Counted from the first letter of the stretch, positions 26,931-36,317 are shown. The stretch is DNA of 64,000 nucleotides from UBA2357 sp046295975 (GCA_046295975.1 JBKBMG010000003.1:113311-177310); one strand, 5' to 3'. A program made the numbers and translations. The notes: a model not told the origin generated them from the sequence alone.

Positions 26931-28514
26931 ATGATCCACTCGACCGATGCCAACGGAAAGCCGGAGGACGACAAGCCGTCGGAGCCCTTCATCCCGGATT
27001 TCTCCGAGGGACTGGAGACCGGGCTGTACCTGGCCTTGCTCGAGCTCATAGACGAAGGGCTGATCATCACCGGCGACGAGACCATCATCGAGGTCAACGC
27101 CGCCGCCTGCCGCCTGCTCGAACGCGACTACCGGGCGCTGGTCGGCAAGCCGCTGGCCAATCTGTTTCCCTCCGAACGCGCTTTTCTGGATGCCCGTGCA
27201 CGTCTGCTGATTCAGGGCGAGATGCGCGGCAGCCTCAACGTTGCCCTGCCCGGGGGGCGCCATCGCAACATGCGCTTCATCGCCGCAGCCCGCATCCGGC
27301 CCGGTATCCACGCGCTCATCCTGAGCCACGATCTGGTCGCCGAGACCTACGGCGAGGCACCGCGGGCCGACGACCTGTGGCCACGGCTCGCGGCGGCACT
27401 GGAACAACCCGTGGTGGTGGTCGACGCCCTGAAGCGCATCGCCGCGATCAACAGTGCGGCGATTCGGCTCTTCGATATCGAACGTGCGGCGCTCGTGGGC
27501 AAACCACTCGCCGAGCACATCGATCTCGCCTGGCCGGCTGAGGATGCCGGCTCGCTGACAGAATGCCGACTGCTCACCGAACCAGCCGAACCCCGCCATG
27601 CACGCGTCCTCGGCGGACCACGCCCCGGCTGGCACGTGGTCATCCTGCCTGCGCCGCAACGGCTTCCGCCAACGCACGGCCCGTCCGCCCCGCCGCCGCC
27701 GGAGACCCGGCCGACGCCCGATCCCGCCGAGGCGGCCAGCACCCGCAGGGCCCTTGCCACCAACCAGTTGTCGGTCAGCTTCCAACCACTGGTCGATAGC
27801 CGCGACGGACGCATCGTTGCCGGCGAAGCCTTGCTGCGCTGGCAGCATCCGGAACACGGCCTGGTGCCGTTCGGTGAAATCGGCGGCCTCATCCACGACG
27901 ACTCGCTGATCGCGCAACTGAGCGACTGGGCACTGCAGCAGGCTTGCCAACTGGCGGCGCGCTGGCCCGACGCCAGTGGTCCGACGCTGCTCACGGTCAA
28001 CGTCTCCGCCGCCCAGGCCTTGCGCGGCGACTTCGTAGAACGGGTGGGACTCGCGCTGGAGCGCTCCGGCCTTGCCGCCGAGCGACTCGAACTCGATCTG
28101 GACGAGCGCCTGATGCTCGCCGATGAAGACGGACTGCTCGCCCTGCTCGCGCCACTAGACGCCCTTGGGGTGAAGCTCGCAATCGACGACTTCGGCCGCG
28201 GAGCGGTCGCAATCCCCAGGCTCAAGCGCTTGCCCCTGCGCGCACTCAAGCTCGACCCGGAACTGGTCTCCTGCGTCGGTACGGACGAGGAAAGCGAGTC
28301 GGTCGTGGAGGCCATCGCCACCATGGCCAACGTACTGGCCCTCGAGATATGGGCGCGCGGGGTGGACTCCGCCCCGCAACAGGCGTTTCTCGCCGCACTG
28401 GGCTACCACATGCAGCAAGGCCCGTTGTACGGCCCGGCCCTGAGCGCCGACGCCTTTCTTGCGCACCTGCGTAAAAACCCCTCGGGTAATCGCGAATTCA
28501 CTCGAAAACCATAG
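26931..28514 (+). CDS. PAS-EAL protein with degenerate EAL site
   Basis: This 527-residue protein has two PAS-like segments (about 35-135 and 150-240), a Pro-rich linker (245-270) and a C-terminal EAL domain (275-510). EAL domains hydrolyse c-di-GMP. Retained here are E299 (GEALLRW), N357, the DD pair at 419-420 (IDDFG) and K440. Lost are the first Glu of the ExTE motif (DLDE at 389-392) and the catalytic Glu of EGVE, which is R476 in ARGVD. Hydrolysis is therefore unlikely; a c-di-GMP-binding or scaffold role is more probable. No membrane segments. Its 5' leader after rhlE is 181 nt. Confidence 0.88.
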   Translation: MIHSTDANGKPEDDKPSEPFIPDFSEGLETGLYLALLELIDEGLIITGDETIIEVNAAACRLLERDYRALVGKPLANLFPSERAFLDARARLLIQGEMRGSLNVALPGGRHRNMRFIAAARIRPGIHALILSHDLVAETYGEAPRADDLWPRLAAALEQPVVVVDALKRIAAINSAAIRLFDIERAALVGKPLAEHIDLAWPAEDAGSLTECRLLTEPAEPRHARVLGGPRPGWHVVILPAPQRLPPTHGPSAPPPPETRPTPDPAEAASTRRALATNQLSVSFQPLVDSRDGRIVAGEALLRWQHPEHGLVPFGEIGGLIHDDSLIAQLSDWALQQACQLAARWPDASGPTLLTVNVSAAQALRGDFVERVGLALERSGLAAERLELDLDERLMLADEDGLLALLAPLDALGVKLAIDDFGRGAVAIPRLKRLPLRALKLDPELVSCVGTDEESESVVEAIATMANVLALEIWARGVDSAPQQAFLAALGYHMQQGPLYGPALSADAFLAHLRKNPSGNREFTRKP

Positions 28515-28584
28515 GTACGGGCTGGCGCTCACAAAGCGCAGTCAGCCGATCGAGTACGTGGCCCGATGAGGGGCTACACCCCAC

Positions 28585-28929
28585 TCAGTAGTCCGCGAGA
28601 CTGGCACAGTCTTCCTCTCGGCCGGTCATCGTGCTGAAGCGTGCCAGCCGGTCGCGCACGAAGTCGTCGCTGATGCGTCGGTTGGCACAGTACTCCCGCA
28701 ACTGCATCGCGTAGGCCAGCATCTGAAGGTCGTGCACGGTGCTCGCCGCCGCTTGAAAGCGGTAACGCGACGTGTCGCGAAAATCGCGTGGAGGATCGTC
28801 GGCGGCAGGCGGGGTCGGCTCCTCGGCGGCAGCACCCGGTACGGCCTCAGTCTGGCCGAAAACCGGAGCGACGAACACAAGGGCAGCGACCACCCACACC
28901 CAAGCGGGAATAAGGAGCGCATGACGCAT
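28585..28929 (-). CDS. Hypothetical exported protein
   Basis: This 114-residue protein has a signal peptide (MRHALLIPAWVWVVAALVFVAPVFG) and then a Pro/Glu-rich stretch. The helical C-terminal half (TVHDLQMLAYAMQLREYCA, DDFVRDRLARFSTMTGREEDC) has two cysteines. No family recognised. It is convergent with the EAL gene and upstream of nothing obvious. The start at 28929 is chosen for the signal peptide; the ribosome site is weak. Confidence 0.6.
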   Translation of the reverse strand: MRHALLIPAWVWVVAALVFVAPVFGQTEAVPGAAAEEPTPPAADDPPRDFRDTSRYRFQAAASTVHDLQMLAYAMQLREYCANRRISDDFVRDRLARFSTMTGREEDCASLADY

Positions 28930-29058
28930 GCGACGGTCACCAGGTCGATTGACGAATGCACGGTTAACGGCCGCAGCACCACCGACTTGAGCCCCGCCTG
29001 AAGCGGCGAACACCACGGCCGCGGCGCGTGCTGTCCGCGCCGCGGCCGTGGTCCGTCA

Positions 29059-30438
29059 TCAAGCTTCCAGCGCCTTCACGTGGGTGATGACCTGGGCAAT
29101 CGCCTCCTGTGCACTACCGTAGAGCATGCGGCAGTTGTCCTTGTAGAACAGCGCATTCTCGATGCCCGAGTAGCCCGCGCCCTTGCCACGCTTGACCACG
29201 ATCACGTTCTGCGCGTGGTCGGCATTGAGAATGGGCATGCCGTAGATGGGGCTGGACTTGTCGGTGCGCGCAACCGGGTTCACCACGTCGTTGGCACCAA
29301 TCACCAAAGCCACGTCGGCCTGGGCGAAGTCGGCGTTGACCTCCTCAAGATCGAAGATCTTGTCGTAGGGCACCCCGGCCTCGGCCAGCAGCACGTTCAT
29401 ATGCCCCGGCATGCGCCCGGCCACCGGATGGATGGCGAACACCACCTCTACCCCGCCCTCCTCCAGCAGCTGCGCCATCTCCCAGACCTTGTGCTGGGCA
29501 CCCGCCACCGCCATGCCATAGCCCGGCACGATGATGACCTTCTGACCGTAGCGCATCAGCGCCGCCGCATCCAGCGCCGACAACTCACGCATGGACCCTT
29601 CCACCGCCTCGCCCCCCTCGGCGGTTGCGCCGGTGATCGGGCTGAAGATGATGTTCCGTATCGGCCGGTTCATCGCCTTGGCCATGAGCTGGGTCAGCAG
29701 CATGCCTGAGGCGCCCACCACAATGCCCGCCACGATCAGCGCCGGATTGCCCAGCACGAAGCCCTTGAAGCCGACCGCCAGGCCGGTGAAGGCATTGAGC
29801 AGCGAGATCACCACCGGCATGTCTGCCCCACCGATCGGCAGCACCAGCACGGCGCCGAGCGCCAGCGCGAGCAGGAAGAACAGGAAGATCTCGAAACCGC
29901 CGGGCTGCTCGGCATAGCCGATGGTGAGGCCGATACCGAAGGTGAACAAGGTCAGGAAGAAATTGACGTTGTTCTGGTACGGCACCTTGATCGCCTTGTT
30001 GAGCAGACCCTGCAACTTGGCGTAGGCCACGCACGAACCGGAGAAGGCCACCGAACCGATGATGGCACCAAGCACCAGCAAGGTGGACGTGATCGCCGAA
30101 TGCGGCACGCCCTTGACCAGTTCGACCGCGGCGATGGCCGCTGCCGCGCCGCCCCCCATGCCATTGTAGATGGCCACCATCTGCGGCATGTCGGTCATCT
30201 TGACGATCTTGCCCGAATACCACGCCACCCCGCCACCGAGGACGATGGCCAGCACCATCAGGCCGATGTTGTTGAGGCCGGGCAGGAAGAAGGTCACCAC
30301 CGTCGCCGCCACCATGGCAAAGCCCGCCCAGACGATGCCGCGGCGTGCGGTCACCGGCGAGCTCATCGCCTTCAGGCCAAGGATGAAGACGACGGCAACC
30401 GCGAAGTAGGACGCACTGACAAACCAGTTCGACGTCAT
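29059..30438 (-). CDS. pntB: NAD(P) transhydrogenase subunit beta
   Basis: PntB carries the NADP-binding domain and part of the proton channel of the membrane transhydrogenase, which makes NADPH at the expense of proton motive force. The 459-residue protein has about 8-9 membrane helices in the first 260 residues. The soluble domain III follows, with VIIVPGYGMAVAGAQHKV, the Rossmann-like NADP site, and VIGANDVVNPVARTD. Its ATG overlaps the stop of the preceding subunit (ATGA). Confidence 0.96.
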   Translation of the reverse strand: MTSNWFVSASYFAVAVVFILGLKAMSSPVTARRGIVWAGFAMVAATVVTFFLPGLNNIGLMVLAIVLGGGVAWYSGKIVKMTDMPQMVAIYNGMGGGAAAAIAAVELVKGVPHSAITSTLLVLGAIIGSVAFSGSCVAYAKLQGLLNKAIKVPYQNNVNFFLTLFTFGIGLTIGYAEQPGGFEIFLFFLLALALGAVLVLPIGGADMPVVISLLNAFTGLAVGFKGFVLGNPALIVAGIVVGASGMLLTQLMAKAMNRPIRNIIFSPITGATAEGGEAVEGSMRELSALDAAALMRYGQKVIIVPGYGMAVAGAQHKVWEMAQLLEEGGVEVVFAIHPVAGRMPGHMNVLLAEAGVPYDKIFDLEEVNADFAQADVALVIGANDVVNPVARTDKSSPIYGMPILNADHAQNVIVVKRGKGAGYSGIENALFYKDNCRMLYGSAQEAIAQVITHVKALEA

Positions 30439-30743
30439 TGCGCACCTCCCTTGCCGGCATTGCCCGTCTTGAACATCGCCAGCATGCGCTCGGTGACGAC
30501 GTAGCCCCCGGCGGCATTGGCCGCGCCAAGAAACACCGCGATGAAGCCGATCAACTGCTGCAGCGGCTCATCCGGGTCGGCCTTGCCCAGCGCCACCATC
30601 GCGCCGATCAGCACCACCCCGTGTACGAAGTTGGAGCCGGACATCAGCGGCGTATGCAGAATCACCGGAACCCGCGAGATCACCTCGTAACCGGTGAACG
30701 CCGCGAGCATGAAAATATAGAGTGCGGTAAAGCCTTCCATCAT
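30435..30743 (-). CDS. pntAB: NAD(P) transhydrogenase alpha subunit, membrane part
   Basis: This 102-residue protein has three predicted membrane helices (FTALYIFMLAAFTGYEVI, MSGSNFVHGVVLIGAMVAL, LIGFIAVFLGAANAAGGY). It corresponds to the C-terminal membrane segment of E. coli PntA, encoded separately as in Rhodospirillum rubrum. ATG at 30743 overlaps the pntAA stop by 4 nt, with GGGGG just upstream. It also overlaps pntB by 4 nt, so all three subunits are translationally coupled. Confidence 0.95.
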   Translation of the reverse strand: MMEGFTALYIFMLAAFTGYEVISRVPVILHTPLMSGSNFVHGVVLIGAMVALGKADPDEPLQQLIGFIAVFLGAANAAGGYVVTERMLAMFKTGNAGKGGAQ

Positions 30744-31876
30744 TTTCCCCCTTGCAGTCCGAGCGCATCCCTGACGCGCTCGCTCCTGAGTTCGCCGTCG
30801 TGCGTCAGGCAAGTGCCGGCCATGACCTCATCCCCCCAGTCGAGCACCAGCGTGCCGTCCTTGATGAAGGGCGAGATGAAGTTGAAAAGGTTCTTCGCAT
30901 ACATCTCCGACGCATGCACCGGCATGCGGCTGGCAATGTGGGTGGGCCCGATCACGAGCACGTCCCCCACCCAGGTCTTCTCGCCGGCCACCGTGCCCTC
31001 CACGTTGCCACCCGATTCCGCGGCCATGTCCACCACGACCGACCCCGGCTTCATCCGCGCGATCATGTCGGCGGTGATGATGCGCGGCGCCTGCTTGCCG
31101 GGAATGGCCGCAGTGGTGATCAGCGCATCGCACTGCGCCACGGCCTTGGCCAGGCGTTCGGCCTGACGGGACCTTTCCTCGGCGGTGAGTTCGCGCGCAT
31201 AGCCACCGGCACCCACCGCCGCCACCCCGGTGTCGACGAACTTGGCACCCAGTGATTCGATCTGTTCCTTGGTTTCCGGACGCACGTCGTAGGCTTCCAC
31301 CATGGCACCGATGCGGCGAGCAGTGGCGATGGCCTGCAGCCCAGCCACGCCGGCGCCAATGACCAGGGCCTTGGCCGGCCGGATGGTGCCGGCCGCATAC
31401 GTCATCATGGGAAAGAACTTGGGGCTGTGGTCGGCCGCGATCAGCGCGCACTCATAGCCCGCCACCGCCGACTGGCTGGACAGCGCGTCCATGCTCTGGG
31501 CACGCGAGATGCGGGGCAGCAACTCCAGCGCGAAGGCGGTGATCTTCCTTTCGCAGAGCAACTCGATGCGCGCCTTGTCGGCCCACGGCTGCAACAGCCC
31601 GAGCAGCACGCTGCCCGGCTTCATCGACCCGATTGCCTCGAGCGACGGCGGTTGCACGCACAACAGCACGTCGGCGTCGGCGAAGACCGGGCCGGCTTCG
31701 GCTACCACCTCGCTCGCGCCGAAGACATCATCCTTGAAATGCGCGGGCACACCCGCGCCCGCCTGCAATCTGACCTGCGCACCGAGGTCGAGGTATTTCT
31801 TGACCACGTCGGGGACCACGGCCAGGCGGCGTTCGCCAGCAACGGTCTCGGCAGGCACTCCGATCAACAGAGGCAT
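30740..31876 (-). CDS. pntAA: NAD(P) transhydrogenase alpha subunit, NAD-binding part
   Basis: This 378-residue soluble domain I of transhydrogenase is related to alanine dehydrogenase. It begins MPLLIGVPAETVAGERRLAV. It has RAQSMDALSSQSAVAGYECAL, the NAD motif ALVIGAGVAGLQAIATARR, VEAYDVRPETKEQIESLGA and GSVVVDMAAESGGN. ATG at 31876 has GGGAGGAG upstream; an extension to 31924 is unlikely. It is the first gene of pntAA-pntAB-pntB. Confidence 0.96.
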   Translation of the reverse strand: MPLLIGVPAETVAGERRLAVVPDVVKKYLDLGAQVRLQAGAGVPAHFKDDVFGASEVVAEAGPVFADADVLLCVQPPSLEAIGSMKPGSVLLGLLQPWADKARIELLCERKITAFALELLPRISRAQSMDALSSQSAVAGYECALIAADHSPKFFPMMTYAAGTIRPAKALVIGAGVAGLQAIATARRIGAMVEAYDVRPETKEQIESLGAKFVDTGVAAVGAGGYARELTAEERSRQAERLAKAVAQCDALITTAAIPGKQAPRIITADMIARMKPGSVVVDMAAESGGNVEGTVAGEKTWVGDVLVIGPTHIASRMPVHASEMYAKNLFNFISPFIKDGTLVLDWGDEVMAGTCLTHDGELRSERVRDALGLQGGK

Positions 31877-32259
31877 CAGCACTCCTCCCTGAGAGATGAT
31901 TGATCCGGATCGGAAGGCGACCAACTGCGGTGAAGTCCGGCACTACAAGGTCGAACGCCGGACGGTCGTCTCCCGAACCGCCAATTGCGCCGACATCGTT
32001 GTTATGAAGATGTCCCTGCCCGCCATGCGTATTCGCTGTCCGGCGCATGACCGATGATACCGATAGTCGCGCATGGCGCAACCTCGAATTGCGGAACGTC
32101 GCAGAGGAGGCGGTCGCGATCGATGCGGCAGCCCACCGCGTTTCGTGTGGCGGACCGGGGCCGACGCGCGGCATGGGTCGGCACTGCCCGGAGACCGGCA
32201 TTGGTGTGGCCGCGAAGCGCGCGAAGAAGCCCGAGACAGGCCGCAGCGCGACCTGCGCC
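31877..32259. other. Region upstream of pntAA
   Basis: This 383-nt stretch between the pp2C-like gene stop and pntAA holds the candidate pnt promoter at 32054-32081 and otherwise no gene that I can support. Confidence 0.4.
32054..32081 (-). promoter_or_regulatory. Possible promoter of the pnt operon
   Basis: On the minus strand TTGCGC and TATCAT are separated by 16 nt, about 180 nt upstream of the pntAA ATG. No other well-spaced pair is seen in the region. Confidence 0.38.
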
Positions 32260-33021
32260 TCAGGGACGCCGGGCGGGTGCTTCGATCAGCTTGATGATCG
32301 CCAACGAGATGTTGTCGCCGCCACCCATGGCCCGCTCGCGCGCAAGATTCACCAGCACGCGCGCGGCCTCACGCGCCGACATCGTGGCAATGATGCTGCC
32401 CAGCTCCGCGTCGGTGAAGTAGGCCCACAACCCGTCGGAGCACAGCAGAAAGCTGTCCCCTGCGACCAGCGGAGCAAGCTTGCCGTGGTCTATGCGCGGA
32501 TCCCGTTCCGCGCCAAGGCAGGACAACAACACGTTGCGCTGCGGATGCACGAGCGCGCCGGCCTCATCGAGCTTGCCCTTGCGCTGCAGCTCGCCAACCA
32601 GCGAGTGGTCCAGGCTGCGGCTCAGGGTCTGGTCGCCGCGGAAGTGGTAGAGGCGCGAATCGCCACAGTACGCCCAATTCACCCGATCCGGCTGCAGCAT
32701 CAACACTACGGCGGTGCTGTGGGGATCCTTCTCGCTGGTGAAGCGGGTCAGGCGGATCACCATGTGCGCTTCGTTGACGATGCCTTGGAGCAGATGCTCC
32801 GGCGACTCCGAGTTCGGCGCGTAGGTCTCGAAGTTCTGTTTGGCCTTGATGACGACCTGCTCGGCCGCGAGCGCACCGCCGCTGTGCCCGCCCATGCCGT
32901 CGGCGAGCACGGCCATCATCATGCCCGGCCGCGTTGGGTGGCCGAACAGGCTGACGCAATCTTGCTGCTCGCGGCGATCACCGGTGTGCCGGGCGACGCA
33001 GGTCTCAATCGTGATGGGCAT
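32260..33021 (-). CDS. PP2C-family serine/threonine phosphatase
   Basis: This is a 253-residue cytosolic phosphatase of the PP2C/Stp type. Metal-binding aspartates are in NQD-like QQDCVSLFG, VLADGMGGHSGG, YCGDSRLYHF, LLCSDGLWAYF and GGDNISLAI, in family order. Such phosphatases reverse Hanks-type kinase signalling and are often paired with FHA or kinase genes, but none is beside it. It is divergent from the MaoC gene. Confidence 0.92.
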   Translation of the reverse strand: MPITIETCVARHTGDRREQQDCVSLFGHPTRPGMMMAVLADGMGGHSGGALAAEQVVIKAKQNFETYAPNSESPEHLLQGIVNEAHMVIRLTRFTSEKDPHSTAVVLMLQPDRVNWAYCGDSRLYHFRGDQTLSRSLDHSLVGELQRKGKLDEAGALVHPQRNVLLSCLGAERDPRIDHGKLAPLVAGDSFLLCSDGLWAYFTDAELGSIIATMSAREAARVLVNLARERAMGGGDNISLAIIKLIEAPARRP

Positions 33022-33097
33022 GACAATGGAAGAAACGGCGGTGAGGCATCATATCAATCGCTACCCAATGTGGAGCGTATTGCAACGCGCCGAGCGG

Positions 33098-33126
33098 TTG
33101 ATCACCCGTGAAAAACGTCACACTAT
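33098..33126 (+). promoter_or_regulatory. Weak candidate promoter of the MaoC gene
   Basis: TTGATC and CACTAT are separated by 17 nt, about 130 nt before the MaoC ATG at 33257. The -10 is poor, so confidence is low. Confidence 0.3.
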
Positions 33127-33256
33127 CGGCAAGCTTGTGCGCGCATGCCGACAGGCGGCATGGAAGACACGACCGGCGCGCATCGTGCGCCACCTCGAAT
33201 TGTCCGCACAAACGGTCGCGCAAAGTGCTCGAACACACCCAAGGAGATCATAAGGC

Positions 33257-33700
33257 ATGCATCCAGGACGTGGATTCGACGAAGTAACGATCGGGGACTG
33301 TTTCGAAACCTCGATGACGATGACCGAAACCCACATCGTGCTCGGCGCGGGTCTGTTCGGCGACTTCAATCCGCTGCACGTCGATCAGAGTTTCGCCGCG
33401 AAAAGCCGTTTTGGCGGCCGTATCGCTCACGGCTATCTGACCACTTCGTTCATGGCGGCCCAACTCGGCATGCTGTTCCACGGAACGGCGATCGCCTATG
33501 TCGAGCACACCTCGCGCTTCACCGCACCGGTCTGCGCGGGCGACACGCTGACCATCGCCTGGAGCGTGCGTGCGCTCGACGCCAAGCCGCGCTTCGGTGG
33601 CGGCATGGTGACGCTGTCCGGCGTGTGCACCAACCACGAGGGCATCAAGGTTGCGGAGGCGGACGCCAAGCTCATCGTCGCCAACAACCGCCGGCAGTAG
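33257..33700 (+). CDS. MaoC-family dehydratase (R-hydratase type)
   Basis: This 147-residue single hot-dog-fold protein has the hydratase-2 motif GLFGDFNPLHVDQSFAAKSRFGG? region: Asp and His stand in FGDFNPLHVD, followed by GRIAHGYLTTSFM. Such enzymes hydrate trans-2-enoyl-CoA to (R)-3-hydroxyacyl-CoA, often feeding polyhydroxyalkanoate synthesis. Good ribosome sites (AGGAGA, AAGG) precede the ATG. It stands alone between divergent and convergent neighbours. The exact acyl-CoA substrate is unknown. Confidence 0.88.
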   Translation: MHPGRGFDEVTIGDCFETSMTMTETHIVLGAGLFGDFNPLHVDQSFAAKSRFGGRIAHGYLTTSFMAAQLGMLFHGTAIAYVEHTSRFTAPVCAGDTLTIAWSVRALDAKPRFGGGMVTLSGVCTNHEGIKVAEADAKLIVANNRRQ

Positions 33701-33830
33701 GTCAGACTGCTGGCCCGGAGTGTGTGAAGAAAGCCCGGGGTTGCTGCCTGGCGGATAGGCGGGGAAACGAGCCCCCATCGCCAGACATCTGGCCGCCATC
33801 GGGACGCGCGGCAGATCTGCTCACGAGTTC

Positions 33831-35084
33831 TCAACGGCCATCTGCGTGCAAGCGCTGGTCGATCAGTTCGATCCAGTGACGCACCGGTGTGCGGGTGTCC
33901 GCCTCAAGGTGCGTCATGCAGCCGATGTTGGCCGAGGCAATGAGTGTCGCCCCGCCCTCTTGCAAGGCATCGAGCTTGTTGTCGCGCAGACGGTACGACA
34001 GTTCAGGCTGCAGAATCGAGTAAGTACCGGCCGACCCACAGCACAGATGCGCATCGCGCACCGGGGTGGGACGATAGCCCGCCGCGCCGAGCAGGCGCTC
34101 GACCACGCCGCGGATGCGCAGTCCGTGCTGCAGCGTACACGGGGCGTGAAACGCCACCGGCTGAGGGTCTCCCGCCATGCCCCGGGCCGCAGCAAGCCGG
34201 TCGGTCAGCGCCTCGAATTCGGCGGCGACCACCTCGCTCACGTCGCGCGTCAGATCGGCAATTCGCGCAGCCTTGGCGGCATAGGCTGGATCGGTGGCGA
34301 GCAGGTGCCCGTAGTCCTTGACCTGGGTACCGCAGCCCGACGCGGTCATCACGATGGCCTCGAGCTCACCGCTCGCCAGCGACGGCCACCAGGCGTCGAT
34401 ATTGCGCCGTGCATCCTCGCGCGCGCCCGCCTGGTCATCGAGGTGGAAACGCACCGCGCCGCAGCAGCCCGCCCCCGGCATTTCAACCAGCGAGATGCCG
34501 ACTGCGTCTAGCACTCGGGCAGCCGCGGCGTTCACTGAGGGTGCCATGGCCGGTTGCACGCAGCCGGCCAGCACTGCCATCCGTCGGGCATGCCGCACCG
34601 GTGGCCACGCGCCGGCTGGGCGCAGGACCGGCACCTTGTGCTTGAGCGCCGCCGGCAGGATCGGCCGAACCCTGCGGCCGATCTTCATCGCCGCGGAGAA
34701 CAGTCCCGCACGCGGCACGAACTCACGCAGCGCCCAGCGCACCGCCCGGTCCAGGCCCCGCCGGGGCACGCGCGCCGCCACCACATGCCGTCCGATATCC
34801 GCCAGACGGCTGTAGTGCACGCCCGACGGGCAAGTGCTTTCGCAAGCGCGACAGGTCAGGCAGCGATCCAGATGACTGCGCGTCTTTTCGCTGACCGCAT
34901 GCCCCTCCAGGACTTGCTTGATGAGGTAAATGCGGCCCCGCGGACCATCGAGTTCGTCGCCCAGCAACTGATAGGTCGGACAGGTGGCGGTGCAGAAACC
35001 ACAGTGCACGCACTTGCGCAGGATCTCGTCGGCCTCGCGGCCCTCGGCGGTGTCGCGGATGAAGTCGGCAAGCTGGGTCTGCAT
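33831..35084 (-). CDS. glcF: Glycolate oxidase iron-sulfur subunit
   Basis: GlcF passes electrons from the flavin subunits of glycolate oxidase to the respiratory chain. The 417-residue protein has two 4Fe-4S ligand sets (CVHCGFCTATCPTY near residue 25 and CLTCRACESTCPSGV near 75) and two CCG-type domains (GCCGAVRFHL; LCCGSAGTYS). Length matches E. coli GlcF (407). It starts 2 nt after the glcE stop, the last gene of glcC-glcD-(small ORF)-glcE-glcF. Confidence 0.96.
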   Translation of the reverse strand: MQTQLADFIRDTAEGREADEILRKCVHCGFCTATCPTYQLLGDELDGPRGRIYLIKQVLEGHAVSEKTRSHLDRCLTCRACESTCPSGVHYSRLADIGRHVVAARVPRRGLDRAVRWALREFVPRAGLFSAAMKIGRRVRPILPAALKHKVPVLRPAGAWPPVRHARRMAVLAGCVQPAMAPSVNAAAARVLDAVGISLVEMPGAGCCGAVRFHLDDQAGAREDARRNIDAWWPSLASGELEAIVMTASGCGTQVKDYGHLLATDPAYAAKAARIADLTRDVSEVVAAEFEALTDRLAAARGMAGDPQPVAFHAPCTLQHGLRIRGVVERLLGAAGYRPTPVRDAHLCCGSAGTYSILQPELSYRLRDNKLDALQEGGATLIASANIGCMTHLEADTRTPVRHWIELIDQRLHADGR

Positions 35085-35086
35085 GG

Positions 35087-36181
35087 TCAGAGTCCGTCGT
35101 AAAGGCGGCCGGGATTGAAAATGCCTTGCGGGTCGAAGGCATGCTTGAGGCGGCGGTGAATGGCCATCAGCGCCGGGGCGAGCGGCTGGAACACCGGCCC
35201 GCCGCGGGCCGCAGCGCCCGCCCGGAACAAGGTGGCATGCCCACCGAGCTCAGCGGCGCGCGCTCGGATCTGCTCGGCCGGCGCGTCTCCGGTCAGCCAG
35301 CGCTGGCCGCCCCCCCATTCGATCAACTGCCGGCCGGGCAAGGCCAGTGGCGGTGCATTCGTGGGCAGGCCCAGCCGCCACAACGTCATCTGATCCGCAT
35401 CGCCAGCGCCGGCACAGCCGGCAAAGAAGGGATGATCATGCTCGCGCACCGCATCCCAGTAGCGCGACGCCTCGGCCGGCGCCAGGATGTCCCCGCCAAC
35501 GCGGGCGATCGCCGCTTCGACCGCCGCCTCGGCGCCGGACAGGCGCAGCGTCAACTCGCCTTCGTGCCATGACGACGCCGAAATCGGCAACGGCTGCCCA
35601 CCCCAGGCGTTGAGCCGGCGCAGCGCCGCCGCCTCGTCCAGCGCCATGCGCACGCTGGCCTCGCGTACCGGCCGAGGAAGTACCTTGAGCGATACGTCAA
35701 GGACCAGCCCCAGCGTACCCAGGCTGCCGGCGATGAGACGCGAGACATCGTAACCGGCAACGTTCTTCATCACCTGCCCACCAAAGGACAGCAACTGCCC
35801 CCGGCCGTCTATCAGTCGCACGCCCAGCACATAATCGCGTAGCGCCCCGGCAGCCATCCGCCGCGGCCCCGACAGGCCGGCCGCAACACAGCCCCCCACC
35901 GTGGCTCCGTCGCCGAACGCAGGCGGTTCGAACGCGAGCATCTGGCCGCGCTCGGCGAGCGCCGCGGCGGCTTCCGCCAGCGTCGTGCCGGCGCGTACGG
36001 TCATCACCAATTCGGTGGGTTCGTAGGCAACGACACCGCGATGCGTCCGGGTGTCAAAGTGCTCGCCGGTCGGCGTGCGCCCGTAAAAGGCCTTGGTTCC
36101 GCCACCTTGCAGACACAGCGGTGTATCGGCCGCGGCAGCGGCGCGCACGCGCTCGCTCCATTCAAGACTACAGTCGGTCAT
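35087..36181 (-). CDS. glcE: Glycolate oxidase subunit GlcE
   Basis: GlcE is the second FAD-domain subunit of glycolate oxidase. The 364-residue protein has the FAD_binding_4 region: PLCLQGGGTKAFYGR, FEPPAFGDGATVGGCVAAGLSG and GQVMKNVAGYDVSRLIAGSLG. It ends with HAFDPQGIFNPGRLY. ATG at 36181 overlaps the stop of the 42-aa membrane protein (ATGA); the open frame further upstream has no family match. Length agrees with E. coli GlcE (350). Confidence 0.95.
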   Translation of the reverse strand: MTDCSLEWSERVRAAAAADTPLCLQGGGTKAFYGRTPTGEHFDTRTHRGVVAYEPTELVMTVRAGTTLAEAAAALAERGQMLAFEPPAFGDGATVGGCVAAGLSGPRRMAAGALRDYVLGVRLIDGRGQLLSFGGQVMKNVAGYDVSRLIAGSLGTLGLVLDVSLKVLPRPVREASVRMALDEAAALRRLNAWGGQPLPISASSWHEGELTLRLSGAEAAVEAAIARVGGDILAPAEASRYWDAVREHDHPFFAGCAGAGDADQMTLWRLGLPTNAPPLALPGRQLIEWGGGQRWLTGDAPAEQIRARAAELGGHATLFRAGAAARGGPVFQPLAPALMAIHRRLKHAFDPQGIFNPGRLYDGL

Positions 36182-36306
36182 TCCGGGTCCGTCCAGTTGT
36201 TCCGCCCATCCGGATCGCGGCGGTCGGCAAGAGTCTTGAGCGCCAACCAGGAGCCGATCAGCGACAGTACGGGTACCACGACAAGCAGAAATTGAATCCA
36301 GGTCAT
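36178..36306 (-). CDS. 42-aa single-pass membrane protein in the glc operon
   Basis: This short frame begins MTWIQFLLVVVPVLSLIGSW. It has one membrane helix (about residues 4-24) followed by a charged tail with RRDPDGRNNW. It lies between glcD (stop 12 nt upstream) and glcE, overlapping the glcE ATG by 4 nt (ATGA), which argues that it is translated. A GTG three codons upstream (36315) is an alternative start. I do not recognise a family. It could anchor the GlcDEF complex to the membrane, which is inference only. Confidence 0.7.
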   Translation of the reverse strand: MTWIQFLLVVVPVLSLIGSWLALKTLADRRDPDGRNNWTDPE

Positions 36307-36317
36307 GTCGGTCACGA

